This document shows, piece by piece, positions 19,498-62,790 of a stretch of DNA of 64,000 bases. Source of the stretch: Chaenocephalus aceratus. Its lineage: Eukaryota; Chordata; Actinopteri; Perciformes; Channichthyidae. The first letter of the stretch is position 1. Every line of letters begins with the position of its first letter. A program made the translations under genes and the position numbers. Below the pieces are notes generated by a model that was not told the origin of the DNA, searched no databases, and was given only the letters and a program-made list of their open reading frames with translations. The stretch lies in contig JAMFTG010000115.1 in assembly GCA_023974075.1 (NCBI GenBank), forward strand, positions 62,501 to 126,500. The letters run 5' to 3'.

Positions 19498-20285
19498 TTA
19501 AAAACTACCGGCAAACTACATTAAACTTTAATATAAAACTCTCCCTGTTGTTTCTGGAGGTTCTCCTGGAGCTGTTCCCCTGGTTATTTGACGGTGGCCA
19601 CACCGGAGGGACTGGTATCAGTTTCTATTATTAGCTTCACCTGCGCTCACCCGGGGCTATTTGTTTGACAGGTACCGACCGTCGAGTAGACGTTAGGTTT
19701 GACTGACGTTTACAATTACACATCCAGAGGGCGCTGTTTCACCACTAAGAGAAAACCTTCAGAAGTGGGTGAGGAGGATGATACAACAATAAGCATTAGA
19801 AAAAGATCAAATAAAACATCAAAAAAAAAGCTATAATAAGACTACATTTCAGATATAATATGAAAGGATTTAATATATTTATTTCAAAAATAAAGCACAA
19901 TCTTTAAGCTGCAAGAGAGGGTCAATGTGTGTGTGTGTGTGTGTGTTGTGTGTGGTGAGAGAGACCAATTGAATATTCATTAATAACAAAGAACAAGTGG
20001 TCTGACTCAGACAATACGAGAGTGTGTGTGTGTGGTGTGTGTGGTGTGTGTGTGTGAGAGGACAGATAAAAGGACACACTCACATCCAAACAAACCCACT
20101 TCACTGTAATATATTTATTATAATAATATCTGTGTCTCTTTTGAATTTTGTAATCCTTTGCTCCCATCTGTTCTTCCCTGTTTCCAGACTTGTCATGTTT
20201 ACTCGATGGGCTATGATTATTCTTTTATTTCTGTATATGCTGCAGTCTATCCATTTAGAATACCAACATATACATATACATATTT
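19498..20285. other. Intergenic with short (GT)n tracts
   Basis: GT microsatellites at about 19927-19951 and 20023-20056. No gene signal. Confidence 0.5.
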
Positions 20286-21040
20286 AGGGTGGTCATTAGT
20301 GCCATGTACATTTTCAAATTCATTTATTTTAAGCTCCAACCGGAATCCGTTATGATAGTCAAGAAATCTCTCCTGGTTTTATTCAAATTCCAACAACATT
20401 TACCCCCCCCTCATCAACCTTGAAGTTTACCCTCACGTAGTGGTCCTTAAAATTGAAAGTCGGAAAGTCTAAGCTTAATTAATTCTATTAGTCAAGAAGA
20501 TATTGATTTTAACATGTATTTATATTTAGATATTAATTTTAAAAAGCTCTCCAGTGTTTATGACTTGAGAGCAAGTGGAAAAAACTTTTAAAAAATATGA
20601 AATAATTAAAAACAATTGTTAATCATAAAGTAAAGCAAAAAGCCAAGGGTTAAAAATATATAAAATAAAAATAATAAAATATTAAATAATATTGTTAAAA
20701 ATAATGTTTCTTTACAAGTGATTATAAGAATAAAAAATACTTAAATAAATAATAAGTTAACGTGAAAAAAACATTATTTTTCAATAATCAAATATAATAA
20801 TATTTAAGAATTGAATAAAAAAATTCAATTCATTTGTTTAAGTTATTCACCTTTTGTGAAACAGGTGGAAAAAAGTTTCAGCAGGTGATTTTTCTTTAGT
20901 TTTAATAATTGCTCATCGAGCTGCACTTCCAGCTCGATGAGGTGAACACATTCACCAGGAGACTTTTCTTGACTAATAGAATGAATTCTGGGGGTTGGAG
21001 CTGAGACTTTCCGACTTTCAATTTGAAGGACCACCCTAAT
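20286..21040. mobile_element. Candidate inverted-repeat element (ttagggtggtc ends)
   Basis: The left end ttagggtggtc and the right end gaccaccctaa are inverted. A second internal copy of the end sequence (tggtccttaaaattgaaagt) occurs near 20441. It overlaps the larger foldback at 20508-21480. Target duplication not established. Confidence 0.45.
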
Positions 21041-21480
21041 ATATATATACAAACAAAGAAGTAGTAGTAAATCTGTACCATGTGGCCTCTTGTTGACGAG
21101 GTAATAATAACAAATGGTTAGAAAATAAATAAAGGAAAATCACCTGCCGAAACCTTTTTCCAACAAATTATTTAACTTTTTTTATTAAATTCTTAAATTT
21201 ATTATATTTGATTATTGAAAAATAATAGTTATTTTTTATTTATTTATTTTCACGTTAATTATTATGTATTCTTATTTATTTAAGTATTTTTTATTCTTAT
21301 AATCACCTGTAAACAAACAATTTAACAATATTATTTTATATTTGAATTATTTTATTTTATATTTTCAACCCTTGGCTTTACGTGATTATTAACAATTGTT
21401 TTTTTCCACTTGCTCTCAAGTCATAAAAACTGGAGAGCAACAATTCATATCTATATATAAATACATGTTAAAATCAATAC
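20508..21480. repeat. Large AT-rich inverted repeat (~370-bp arms)
   Basis: Arm 1 (about 20508-20898) and arm 2 (about 21131-21480) are reverse complements with scattered differences. For example cacttgctctcaagtcat (arm 2) answers atgacttgagagcaagtg (arm 1), and caggtgatttttc answers gaaaatcacctg. The loop is about 230 bp. It could form a long hairpin. Confidence 0.85.
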
Positions 21481-21604
21481 ATGAATAATTGTGAACATGT
21501 AAGCTTAATAATTATAAGCGACTCCGTTTGAAGATAAAATGTGTTTTTATTTAAATATCTCTAAATATATCAGGCACTATAGTTATCATCTGTTTATTAA
21601 AACA

Positions 21605-22483
21605 TGGAGCTACCTGGGTCCCACGGAGCTACCTGGGCCACACGGAGCTACCTGGGCCACACGGAGCTACCTGGGTCACACGGAGCTACCTGGGCCACAC
21701 GGAGCTACCTGGGCCACACGGAGCTACCTGGGCCACACGGAGCTACCTGGGTCACACGGAGCTACCTGGGCCACACGGAGCTACCTGGGTCACACGGAGC
21801 TACCTGGGCCACACGGAGCTACCTGGGCCACACGGAGCTACCTGGGTCACATGGAGCTACCTGGGTCACACGGAGCTACCTGGGCCACACGGAGCTACCT
21901 GGCGGAGCTACCTGGGCCACACGGAGCTACCTGGCGGAGCTACCTGGGCCACACGGAGCTACCTGGGCCACACGGAGCTACCTGGCGGAGCTACCTGGGT
22001 CACACGGAGCTACCTGGCGGAGCTACCTGGGTCACACGGAGCTACCTGGGCCACACGGAGCTACCTGGGTCACACGGAGCTACCTGGGTCACACGGAGCT
22101 ACCTGGGCCACACGGAGCTACCTGGGTCACACGGAGCTACCTGGGTCACACGGAGCTACCTGGGCCACACGGAGCTACCTGGCGGAGCTACCTGGGTCAC
22201 ACGGAGCTACCTGGGCCACACGGAGCTACCTGGGTCACACGGAGCTACCTGGGTCACACGGAGCTACCTGGGTCCCACGGAGCTACCCGGAGCTACCTGG
22301 CGGAGCTACCTGGGCCACACGGAGCTACCTGGGTCACACGGAGCTACCTGGCGGAGCTACCTGGGTCACACGGAGCTACCTGGGCCACACGGAGCTACCT
22401 GGGCCACACGGAGCTACCTGGGTCCCACGGAGCTACCTGGCGGAGCTACCTGGGTCACACGGAGCTACCTGGGTCACACGGAG
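21605..22483 (+). repeat. 19-bp minisatellite (ggagctacctgggccacac), about 46 units
   Basis: Tandem units with gggcc/gggtc variants and a recurrent 13-bp deletion variant (ggagctacctggc). Two overlapping frames stay open for about 300 codons (SYLGHTELPGPHGATWATR type), because 3 x 19 = 57 cycles all frames without a stop. There is no reason to call a protein. Confidence 0.95.
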
Positions 22484-23466
22484 GACGGACGACTCAACAG
22501 GACACATAGAAACACATAGAAGAAAAGAGGAGTCTTAATATTAACACAGCAAATTAAATATTTAAAGTACATACATTTCATAAATCAGTTTACAATGAAA
22601 CACAAATAAATCAGGAGAAAATCTCATTAAATACAAACATCTGTAAGAATATCATTTGCTGTTTTGGTGACAAAGAAGCGACGGACAGTGTTCACAGTTC
22701 AGCGCACGGCTTCAGATAGAAAACACGAGATGCTACAGGAGGAGCTACGCTTTCTTTGGAGAGTCAACACGGGGAACTCAGGAGATACAAATGATGTTTT
22801 TTAACTAAAATATTAGGATTTGATGCCAAAAAAAAGCAGGAAAATATATTTGTGTTACCTAAAAATAATTATTTTTTGTTTCTGTGTTTTGCTTCCCATG
22901 GCAGTCACATCATATTTCATTTGTACCTTTATTTTAACTTATCTGTTTGTCTTCATGAGAGTGGGTGAAATCTCTCACATTAAAACATGAAATCATTATT
23001 TTAAATACAAAGATCTTTGGAAGTGTTGCCAAAATCTAACAGTAAAAATAGAGTAAAAACTAAGGATGAGTTGCCCAGGGAAACACATCATCTCCATGCC
23101 TTCTAGATGTTTTCTTATGAATTAAAATACAGTTTCTATTTGGATTTAAAACATTTTTTAAACATGAAAATACGTCAAGGGGTCCATAAATATGATTTAG
23201 TAAAAATACTACAAATAATTCAACTGTAACTACCTGAGGAATAAATATATCTGCCCGGTGTTTTTATTACATTTAATAATTCTTTAAAGTTCAGTTTTGT
23301 GTAAATGAAAAATATTATTTTTAAAGATAGAAATAAGGGTTTCACAAATCCAATAGAAAAATGATTAAAAATACTAATAATAATTCAGCTTCAACAGCCT
23401 TTGTCTACACATTATGGCTTTTGGTTAGAAAGTCAAAGGACGACATCAAATCATCTGTTCCTGTCC

Positions 23467-23539
<73 letters not shown>

Positions 23540-25268
23540 GGCGAAACACACGACAGATATTAAAACGTGCTGCAGAGGCTCCAGAACCAGAGTAACAGAG
23601 AACTGATCTGATCCTGAGGAGAAATATGTTTTTTGTTTATTTATTGTATTTCTTTGGCAGCGACAACACTCTGCCTCGTGTCTGTTGCTAGGCGACGTTG
23701 GGTAATTTTTAGCCTGCAGGACGGCGGCGGTGGTGAGAAGGTTTCTGAGACGTGAGGATGAAAACCTCCCTCTGATGGAGCATGAATCACGAGATCTATT
23801 GTTAACTCCGCTGCGTGGCGGAGAGGGCAGCTACCGGCAGCCTTTGAAACGTTACGGCAGGATATCATATCATTTATCAAAGAGAACGGCCTTTCGTTTC
23901 TAGAAGCTCCGAGCTGTGGATCTGCAAGCTCACCCGGGTGATGGCTTGTTAACGTTTAGTAACACACGAGGTGCAACAAAGAAAATACAATGATTTAGTG
24001 TGAAGTTTTGCAGCTTTGGTATTTCTGCTCAAACTATCTACCACCTGCCGTCCTTTAATCTACTGGGTCTATTTGCACCTTCGGGAGACGCTAGAATATG
24101 TTGGTTGGTTTATATTTGAACTAACAAAGCAGAACATCTCATTCTTCTGGACATGTCTGCACCACTATAAGTCTGCAAAGCTCTTTAAAATATACTTTGA
24201 GATTTACTGCATCGAAAGCTGAATATATAAATTGTGTTATTTAGCGTTTTGTATCCGTAACATTCGCTCCGTGTCCGCGGTGCGGCAGGTCCCGTGGTGA
24301 GAGCAGCCGGAGCCTCGTGAATACTTTATAAAGTTCAACTCATTTACCTTTTCCTCCTTTAACTAAATGCAGAACTGAAAAGTAACAGTGTAAGATTGAG
24401 GGTACTTGTTACCTGCAAACTTAAGGTACTTTTTAATATATGTTTACTTTGAATCTTAGTATTTTTACCTGCAATTTTAAGTAATCTTTAAAGTATTTTT
24501 AGCCACATTTTTGGTACTTTTTGAAGTATTTCTTAAAATATTTTTTTTCTGTGTTTTAATCTACTACTTAGTTCATTCATTTGATCACATTACTGTAGCC
24601 GAGGAAGTGACTTTTTAGTTACATTATTCATTCATTAATGACACCGTTAGTGTTTCTGCAAAACAAATAAACATGTGATAAAAAATCAAATAGCAATTAT
24701 AAGCAAAAAAACGGCGAGTGAGAAAATAATACTTTTGTGTTGGAAGTAGAAATGGAAAAGGTAGCGGGGTCCCCTCAACAATAAGTAAACACATAATAAA
24801 TGAAACAAAGTACGTTCTCCAAGAAAGACTGGTGGATGAAACCCTTAATGAAAGACTGCATCGCGTCTTTAAAGCAGAGCTGCAGCTAATCATTTAATAT
24901 TCTGCCAAAGAAAACGTGAGAAATTGTAAAAAAACATCCATCCTAGTTTCTCAAAGTCCAGTATTAGGTTTCTAAACGTGATGATATATAACTCCATGTC
25001 TTCGTATCCGAGTGGCCGTTCTGGACATGTTGCATTAAGTGACAGAGTTGCGTGTTACTGCTCTGCGGTTGCAGCTCGACTTCGAGAGTTCCAGGACGTC
25101 AGGACTTTGGCTCGCTATTTATTTACATCATGGCTACTGGGGCTCGACGGGAAAAACTACATCTATAGAAGCGCTACATTAAAGTCACCTTTCCTGACAT
25201 CGAATTCATCGTACCATCAGAGCAACAACGAGACGGCAGGCGTGAGTCCGAAACCCTCAGGGTCCAGC
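22484..25268. other. Intergenic region 3' of kcnmb4
   Basis: Contains (GT)n at 23469-23537 and AT-rich unique DNA. Part may be kcnmb4 3' UTR (antisense tttatt near 25116 could be its poly(A) signal), but nothing proves it. Confidence 0.4.
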
Positions 25269-25419
25269 CAGGGGCGGCGCGAGGGGGTGACAAGTGAGGG
25301 CGACTCTAAGGGCCCGTGACTGGCAGGGGCCCCGACTATTTAGAATATTAAGAACAAAATGTTGAAGTAACCGATGTGATATGTTTTCATGGGGCCCAAA
25401 ACGCCCGGCGGCGCCCCTG
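25269..25419. mobile_element. Short hAT MITE
   Basis: caggggcggcgc and gcggcgcccctg inverted ends, flanked by ggtccagc/ggtccaga (25261-25268, 25420-25427; 7 of 8). 151 bp, downstream of or inside the kcnmb4 3' UTR. Confidence 0.8.
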
Positions 25420-25427
25420 GGTCCAGA

Positions 25428-25669
25428 GCAACCGCGTTATCCCTGCAGTAAGCGGATAACGGATGCTGATTACATCACAGAACTCAACAGCATCTTAAAT
25501 CCAGAGGAACATCTTCTGCTGGTTTTCCCGTCTTCTTCCTCTTCTCAGATTTCTTGGTTTCAACCCATGATAAGTTAGCGTCGTCGTTAGCACGTTAGCT
25601 GTCGTCGCCCACCGGCTTTACAACTAAGCATCCTGATTTAAATTCAAAACGAACGTCCCGTTTTTTGTC
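25428..25669 (-). other. Probable start of the kcnmb4 3' UTR
   Basis: Sequence after the kcnmb4 stop on the - strand, reaching the short hAT element. No further coding signal. Confidence 0.5.
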
Positions 25670-38640
<12,971 letters not shown>

Positions 38641-38646
38641 AGAGTA

Positions 38647-39075
38647 GCGTCTCTACTTTAAAGAGTCCTCTCCAGCTGATGTTCAGGTGTATATCAGTAT
38701 GTAGTGTCTCTACTTTAAAGAGTCCTCTCCTGCTGATGTTCAGGTGTATATCAGTATGTAGTGTCTCTACTTTAAAGAGTCCTCTCCTGCTGATGTTCAG
38801 GTGTATATCAGTATGTAGTGTCTCTACTTTAAAGAGTCCTCTCCTGCTGATGTTCAGGTGTATATCAGTATGTAGTGTCTCTACTTTAAAGAGTCCTCTC
38901 CTGCTGATGTTCAGGTGTATATCAGTATGTAGTGTCTCTACTTTAAAGAGTCCTCTCCTGCTGATGTCCAGGTGAATATCAGTATGCAGTGTCTCTACTT
39001 TAAAGAGTCCTCTCCTGCTGATGATCAGGTGTATATCAGTATGTAGTGTCTCTACTTTAAAGAGTCCTCTCCTGT
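38647..39075 (+). repeat. 57-bp minisatellite array 2, about 7.5 copies
   Basis: Same unit as 12802-14325 but on the opposite strand (ctctactttaaagagtcctc then tcctgctgatgttcaggtgt). 57-bp period with few variants. Confidence 0.97.
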
Positions 39076-39630
39076 TGCATAAACCACAGAATAAAGCCTC
39101 AGCATTATTGCAGCGCTGGTAATCAGGGAGGCATGTGGCGGGATTATTATCATCCCTGCAGATCAAAAGATTACAAACGATAACCACCGTGCAGCGTGGA
39201 GGAACGGCCACGTGTCTCCACGGAGACTGGAGTTCACCTGCTCTGATGGAACACAATGGATGTTTGAGATATGCTTGTGGAAAGATGAGTCAGAGGCAGG
39301 CTGTGTGAACAGTTGGTGCCTTTTTCATGGAAATAAAACAAATAAAGGGATGGAGAGCGTGCCTCGTGTGACTCTAATCCCGGTCACATGACGCAGCAGT
39401 TTGTTTGGAGACATTTGGCAGAAAATCCTAAAATACACGTTTCATATCCCTCATCTCTGAGAGGACGAATGCTATATATATATCAGGGTGTGTACAGATC
39501 ATTTTAAAAACCATACTTAATCTAAAAACATCACAACAGAAGCTGCTTTCTTATTGTGAACGTAGTGTTGGTCAAATATCACAAATTCAGATATTATTAT
39601 GACATATTTCTGCATTTTCTCAACATAAAT
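39076..39630. other. Intergenic sequence
   Basis: No recognisable element or open frame. Confidence 0.4.
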
Positions 39631-39633
39631 TCA

Positions 39634-40035
39634 CATTTGACACGGTGAACCATCAGATCCTCCTTCACACTCTCCGAGAACTTGGAGTTTCAGGCTCTGC
39701 ACTTTCCCTCCTCACCTCATACCTCAAAGACCGCACCTACAGGGTTACTTGGAGAGGGTCCGAGTCCGACCCTTGTCAATTAACTACAGGGGTCCCTCAG
39801 GGCTCTGTTCTTGGTCCCCTCCTCTTCTCCCTGTACACAAACTCGCTCGGATCTGTCATTAGCCCGCATGGTTTTTCATACCACTGCTACGCTGACGACA
39901 CCCAATTCATTCTGTCCTTTCCGCAGTGTGTGGTGATGAAAAGCTGGTTCGAGGGGCCCCCAGTGAATGTTTGCCTAGGGCCCCCACCGACTCTAGGATC
40001 GCCACTATGTTCAGTTTATAATAAAACAGCACGAT
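39634..40035 (+). mobile_element. LINE reverse transcriptase fragment
   Basis: Reads FDTVNHQILLHTLRELGVSG, then [20 protein letters not shown] and [15 protein letters not shown]: the RT palm with the catalytic YADD, truncated at both ends. Followed by a ggggccccc-rich scrap of another repeat. Confidence 0.85.
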
Positions 40036-40486
40036 GAGATAATTAAAAGTTTGATTTCACACCGTCGCCCACTCTCAATCACACTCTTTGTTAGTTAGTT
40101 CCTCAGTTACATAACTATTGCTTTAACATTATCAACATATAACATTATGTAAAGTCAAAGTCAAAGACGCAGGCAGGATTGTTGTCTGAAATGACTAATA
40201 CTTGATTCATTGAGCGCTGATTTAATTGTTAAGCCTATACAATTATTTGTGTTATTATTTTTGTTATTATTATTAAAACTGAAATAAGAAGACTAACTCC
40301 TTTATGTTTTTATTTATTGGTTTTTGATTGCTTAGTCAATACAATTATTATTATTATTATTTTTATTAATCTCCTCTCCTTAATTACGTCACTTGTCGTC
40401 TCCACTGTGGCTTTACTGCAGCAATAAAATCTACTTTTATCACCACATTAAGTTGTATTGCTCTCACATTGAAGTGATTCAGATAG

Positions 40487-40522
<36 letters not shown>

Positions 40523-40579
40523 CGTGTGCGTGTGCGTGCGTATGTGTGAGTGTGTGTGCGTGAGTGTGTGTGCGTGAGT
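40036..40579. other. Intergenic with (GT)n at 40490-40578
   Basis: AT-rich DNA ending in a compound GT/GC microsatellite. Confidence 0.5.
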
Positions 40580-41095
40580 TAGGGCTGCTCAATTAATCGT
40601 ATTTTAATCGCAATTACGATGTTGGCTTGCAACGAAAACAACATAATTGAAATAAAACGATTATTTATTTATTATTTATTATATTATTATTTTTGAATAA
40701 TTTTTTTAATTGGTTTTTCAGTTGAATTTCACTTAAAGTTCAGGTAATCAACTGCTAAAAACATACTTTTCAAAAATAAAAATTCAATAAATGGATGTTT
40801 AGATGCCACACAAAGTTTTAATGCGAAGATATGAAAAAGGCATCAACACTTCTGGGAGTTAACTTAACGCTTCTCAGATCTAGGGAACACTGAATTGTCT
40901 TACTATACAAAATAACCAAAATTGTAAACATGTAAATCCATAATAAAGTAATCACAGCTGATTTCCAGGTTTATTTTATAAAATAACAATTTGATCCTTA
41001 TGGAATAAACGTATTGATGTGATTTAGTTCTTTCCTTTGCACACGGCGCCCTCATGTGGAGGAACTACTGAAACGCAATCATCTAAATGTTTGGG
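40580..41095. mobile_element. Probable hAT fragment (tagggctgctcaattaatcg end)
   Basis: Starts with tagggctgctcaattaatcg, a typical fish hAT terminus, and contains acacggcgccctcatgtgga near the right. The opposite terminus and target duplication were not found, so it is probably truncated. Confidence 0.5.
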
Positions 41096-42304
41096 CCATA
41101 AAATGCAACAATTTGATGTAAAAAAAGGTGTGAATTTGGTTCAAAGACATCAGATTCCCACTGAATGAAGTGGCTGCTCGCTGTGACGGAAATCCATGCT
41201 AATGTTTGTGTTTCATAAAGGCCTAAAACAAACAAATACTAAAGCAAGAACACCGAGAACAGAACGTATCCATCCTACAAAGCAAAGAGCTTAACCAAAA
41301 AGAAGAAAACCATAAATAACAGCGGCAACATTTGATGAAGACTTACCTGTGTTCAGTTTCCAGGTAATCATCTTTTGAGAAGCGATGAAGACGAGAAGTC
41401 GAAAACAGGAGGAAATCTTCTTCAGTAACTTTCAGTCCTGCAAAAAAAGCTTTACGCACAATAATAAAGAACTAGAAGGTGAATGAATGGCGACCGCCAC
41501 CAATACTGTTTTCACAAAGAAAAGTAATTCCTGCATCAGCCAGATCAGATTCAAACTGTACGGGTTCTTTATCGACCCACAAACAAACAAACAAACCAAC
41601 AACACATTAAATAAAAACCTAGCAAAGTAAACAAACTAACAAAAAAGCTGTAGGACAATTGAAAGATTTCTGATCCATTTTCTAAAGACAAATAATAATA
41701 ATAATAATACATGGGATTTGTGTAGCGCTTTTGCTCAAAGACACTTAATATAAACAAATAAATTAACAACCACACAGACCAACAACCTCGTAATAACAAC
41801 ACACGAGTCCTCCTTCAGTTTCATTACCAGAATATTTTATTCTTTTTTCCTATTAAAACACTAGCTGCCATATTTAATAAAACAGCCAAAAACGGCCAAG
41901 TGCCTCAGTCCTCGTCCTCCAATCAGATCTCCTCTAGAGCGGGTCACATGGGGTTCAGTGGGCGTGTCCTTGGCTCTTTTTTTGCTGCTGCACTGTGAAT
42001 GGGAGCAAAAAACCGGTGGTCGCCACTGATTGGCTGTGGTGGATTGTGGGCGGAGTCGAGGCTGGTCCCCTATAAAACCGTCTCCTGGTGGAAGTATTGC
42101 ATCGTATACCAGCAGGGGGAGCACTCCTCGAATCAGACTTCTTAAAATACTGCCTTATCTGTATGTGTATATATATTTAAATATATATATACACATACAT
42201 GTACATTGGTGCCTCCTGGAGGGAATTAAAAAGTAAAAAAATGTGGACTTTAACGTAAAGAAAATGGGATTTTTATGTTGGTTTTGAGTGTCGATAACTT
42301 TAAA
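41096..42304. other. Intergenic: candidate orphan exon, LINE tail and a short palindrome
   Basis: 41347-41437 (-) is framed like an exon (separate finding). 41690-41755 (aataataataataataatac then gcgcttttgctcaaagacac) resembles a LINE 3' tail. 42160-42205 is a near-perfect palindrome (tgtatgtgtatatatattta/complement). Confidence 0.45.
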
Positions 42305-42592
42305 GGCATGTCTACGTGTATACAGATATTACCTGGAAAATGTTGTTTTATTTTTCTACTAATTTTTCTCTAGGATATTTAAAAAAAAATATTATTATCT
42401 GTTACTGTGTTTTTCAATTAATTGATAATCTCCGTATACTTGAAACGTCTACAAATTATCATCAAAGCTTCAGTCTTGAAATATCTTATCCAAATGTATA
42501 CCGGGGAAACAAAATGATTATTTGACTATTTCTTTATACCGCCCAAAAAGTACAAGCCATCTCAAAATATCTGTATACTTGTAGACATGGCC
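42305..42592. mobile_element. 288-bp MITE with 27-bp inverted ends
   Basis: ggcatgtctacgtgtataca gatatt at the left (two blocks) is mirrored by aatatctgtatacttgtaga catggcc at the right. Both ends are bordered by taaa. No coding capacity. Confidence 0.75.
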
Positions 42593-43370
42593 TAAAAGTA
42601 AAGGTTAGGGAATGTTGTTCATTATCTTTCTCATGTCTGTATGGTAAAAATAAAGCTACAACCGGCTAACTTAGCTTAGCATAAAGACTCGAAACAGGAG
42701 GACAAAGCTAGCTTAGCGCTAACAAAATCCACCTACCAGCAACTATAAGGCTGATTAACTGTATTTGTTTAATTTGTATAAAAAGTAAAAAGTAGTCTTC
42801 ATGCTAAGCTAATATGTCCTGGCGCTAGATTCATAGTTAGCGTACAGACTGGAGAGTTTAACCATCGACATGAAAGAGAACTTCTCAAAAATGTCGGTAA
42901 GTTCTCGTGAAAGGCCACTCCTGCATTCTGATTGGTCCAGACTGTTGCCGGGCAGAAAAAAAAAGATATTTAATGTGGGAGGTGGAAAAGGAGTAGAACT
43001 TAAATATAAAAATTAGAAACAGGCAAAGAAACAGGGAGCTTTAATAATGGAAATAAAAATGAAATAAAAAGGTGAAAACGGGGAAAGAGCTGCGTCCATG
43101 TGAAAGGGATGTGCGAACATTTAAACATTTGTTCTGTTAAATCCACCAATCGGAGGCATTACGACACATCCCACTTTTTAAAGGATGTTCAGAAAACAAG
43201 TGCAAATCATTTTAAATGTCAAACATCCCGCTCAGTGAGCCTTTGTGTTCCTGGCTGCTAAACTTAACCTCATTAATTAAAAAATAAACAAAATAAATCT
43301 TTAAAATTAACACGAATCTTCACATGATATGAACAAACCAAAAAAAGATATTTTTTCTTCTTTTATTATG
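42593..43370. other. Intergenic sequence 3' of cnot2
   Basis: AT-rich; includes gctagctta-type short repeats. Nothing else recognised. Confidence 0.4.
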
Positions 43371-43371
43371 A

Positions 43372-43377
43372 AATAGT
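43372..43377 (-). promoter_or_regulatory. Candidate cnot2 poly(A) signal
   Basis: AATAAA on the - strand about 550 bases after the cnot2 stop. Plausible distance, not proven. Confidence 0.35.
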
Positions 43378-43425
43378 GCTACAATGTACATTGCATTTCC
43401 TCTCCTGACTCTCCGCTGTCTGCTG

Positions 43426-43458
<33 letters not shown>

Positions 43459-43929
43459 GCTGCTGGAGATATTGTTCCTGCCAAAGATCAGAGAGCTGTG
43501 ACACAGTGTGTGAAATAATTATCCACCTGACAGGTGATTTTATTGTTTAAAATCCGTTTTTAAAAGCGTCTGTAGACAAAAATAGTCCATTTTTTTTAAG
43601 AGGAATCACAGGATCAGATGGACAGTTATTTACAGTGTGTGTGTGTGTGTTGTACTGTGCTGGCGTTAAGTCCACATGGAGGGGGGGTTGGGAAATAAAA
43701 TAAAAAGTAAACAGAGAATGAGGTCAGGAACAAACAAAAGTTAAAATCATAAAGTCCATCAGTGTTGAGAGAGAGCAGGAAGTCCTCTCCTGGCCAGATT
43801 CACTGTGAGTGTGTGCCGGTGGAGAAACCTAAAAGGGGCCGGGGCTAGGAGGTGATGATTGACATCCAGGAGGACCAATGGCAGGCAGGCAGGCAAGCAG
43901 GCAGGAGGAGGAGGAGGAGGTAGAGCCAA
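43378..43929 (-). other. cnot2 3' UTR (inferred)
   Basis: Sequence between the cnot2 stop and the candidate poly(A) signal, with (GT)n at 43429-43454 and a GCAG/GGA-rich patch at 43880-43920. Confidence 0.45.
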
Positions 43930-61731
<17,802 letters not shown>

Positions 61732-62559
61732 CTGAGGAACAAAAACACAGGACACTCAGATTCAAACGTCCGCTGTTACCGGGGGCAACGCATTACTCTG
61801 CAAGTCCAACCGATGCCTCCATCTTTGAGTCACGGTCAGTCGTTCTCTTGTAAACTCTCAACATGCGTTTTACGTCTGAAACACAAACCGGCATTATGCT
61901 CACATTGTGTACAAAGTTAAAACAAAGCAAATACATTTAATAAAAGCAGACGACACCGGTTTAACTCAGATGTTAACGACGGTCCCAAAATGCTGCTGAA
62001 TTTATCTACTTGCTCGGATAACCCGCTTTTCTTTGAGGCAGTGATTATGAATCATTTTTGAAGATGGGCACAGCAGCGCCGGTGCAAGCCAAGCAACGGT
62101 GGCTCCACACAACCTTTCCTGGAAGTATGCAGAGAGCAGGTTTGGAAAAAGTGTACATTTTGTGACTTTAAGTGAAGCTCCAGCATCGTATTTGAAGAGC
62201 ACAGAGTATCCTGACACATCAGACTCGTATGAACAAATAAATAAATGCAACCAAAGCACCATTTCCTCCCCTTGTGTTTGAGGGACCACTCCTCCTGGAT
62301 GGAAACACAACAACTCTGGGAACATTGGTGTAATTATTGTCCGTAGATTTTTAGAGCAAACGGTTTCACCAGTCTGGCATCTTTTAAAAAGCTACAGGCG
62401 TATACATGATGAACATAACCATCATAACAGGTGTGCATTATTCTTTAATGATCTATATGTGAAACAGTGAGACAAAGTGTGCGCATAATAAACCCTTCAC
62501 TTCATCTTCAGCACTCTCTTCATCACTTATGCTTAGTCAAATCAAATCATTATTTATAT
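61732..62559 (-). other. cnot2 upstream intron
   Basis: No exon matching the CNOT2 N-terminus was found here. Confidence 0.5.
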
Positions 62560-62790
62560 ATATTTTTGGTCGAGTCAAAGTGCTGTACATAAAATAAAAA
62601 TAGCCTACAGTAGAGACGCTTTACAGCAAATACAACACAGACCCTCTGTCCTCAGACCCTCTGTCCTTAGACCCTCTGTCCTCAGACCCTCACATGTACA
62701 AGGAAACACTTCCAGAGAAACCCCACAGTTTAAGGGGACATGGGAGAAACCTCAGGAGAGCACAGAGTCCAGGACAGTCCGCCTACAAAG
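62560..62790 (-). mobile_element. LINE 3'-end fragment, third copy
   Basis: attatttatatatatttttg..gtcaaagtgctgtacat, three 15-bp repeats (ctctgtcctcagacc) at 62641-62690, then caaggaaacacttccagaga and accccacagtttaagggg as at 16042-16090. Confidence 0.8.

Noticed and set aside
21539..22519. 326-aa and 301-aa ORFs
   Set aside because: 19-bp minisatellite that lacks stops in all three forward frames; not protein-like beyond the repeat.
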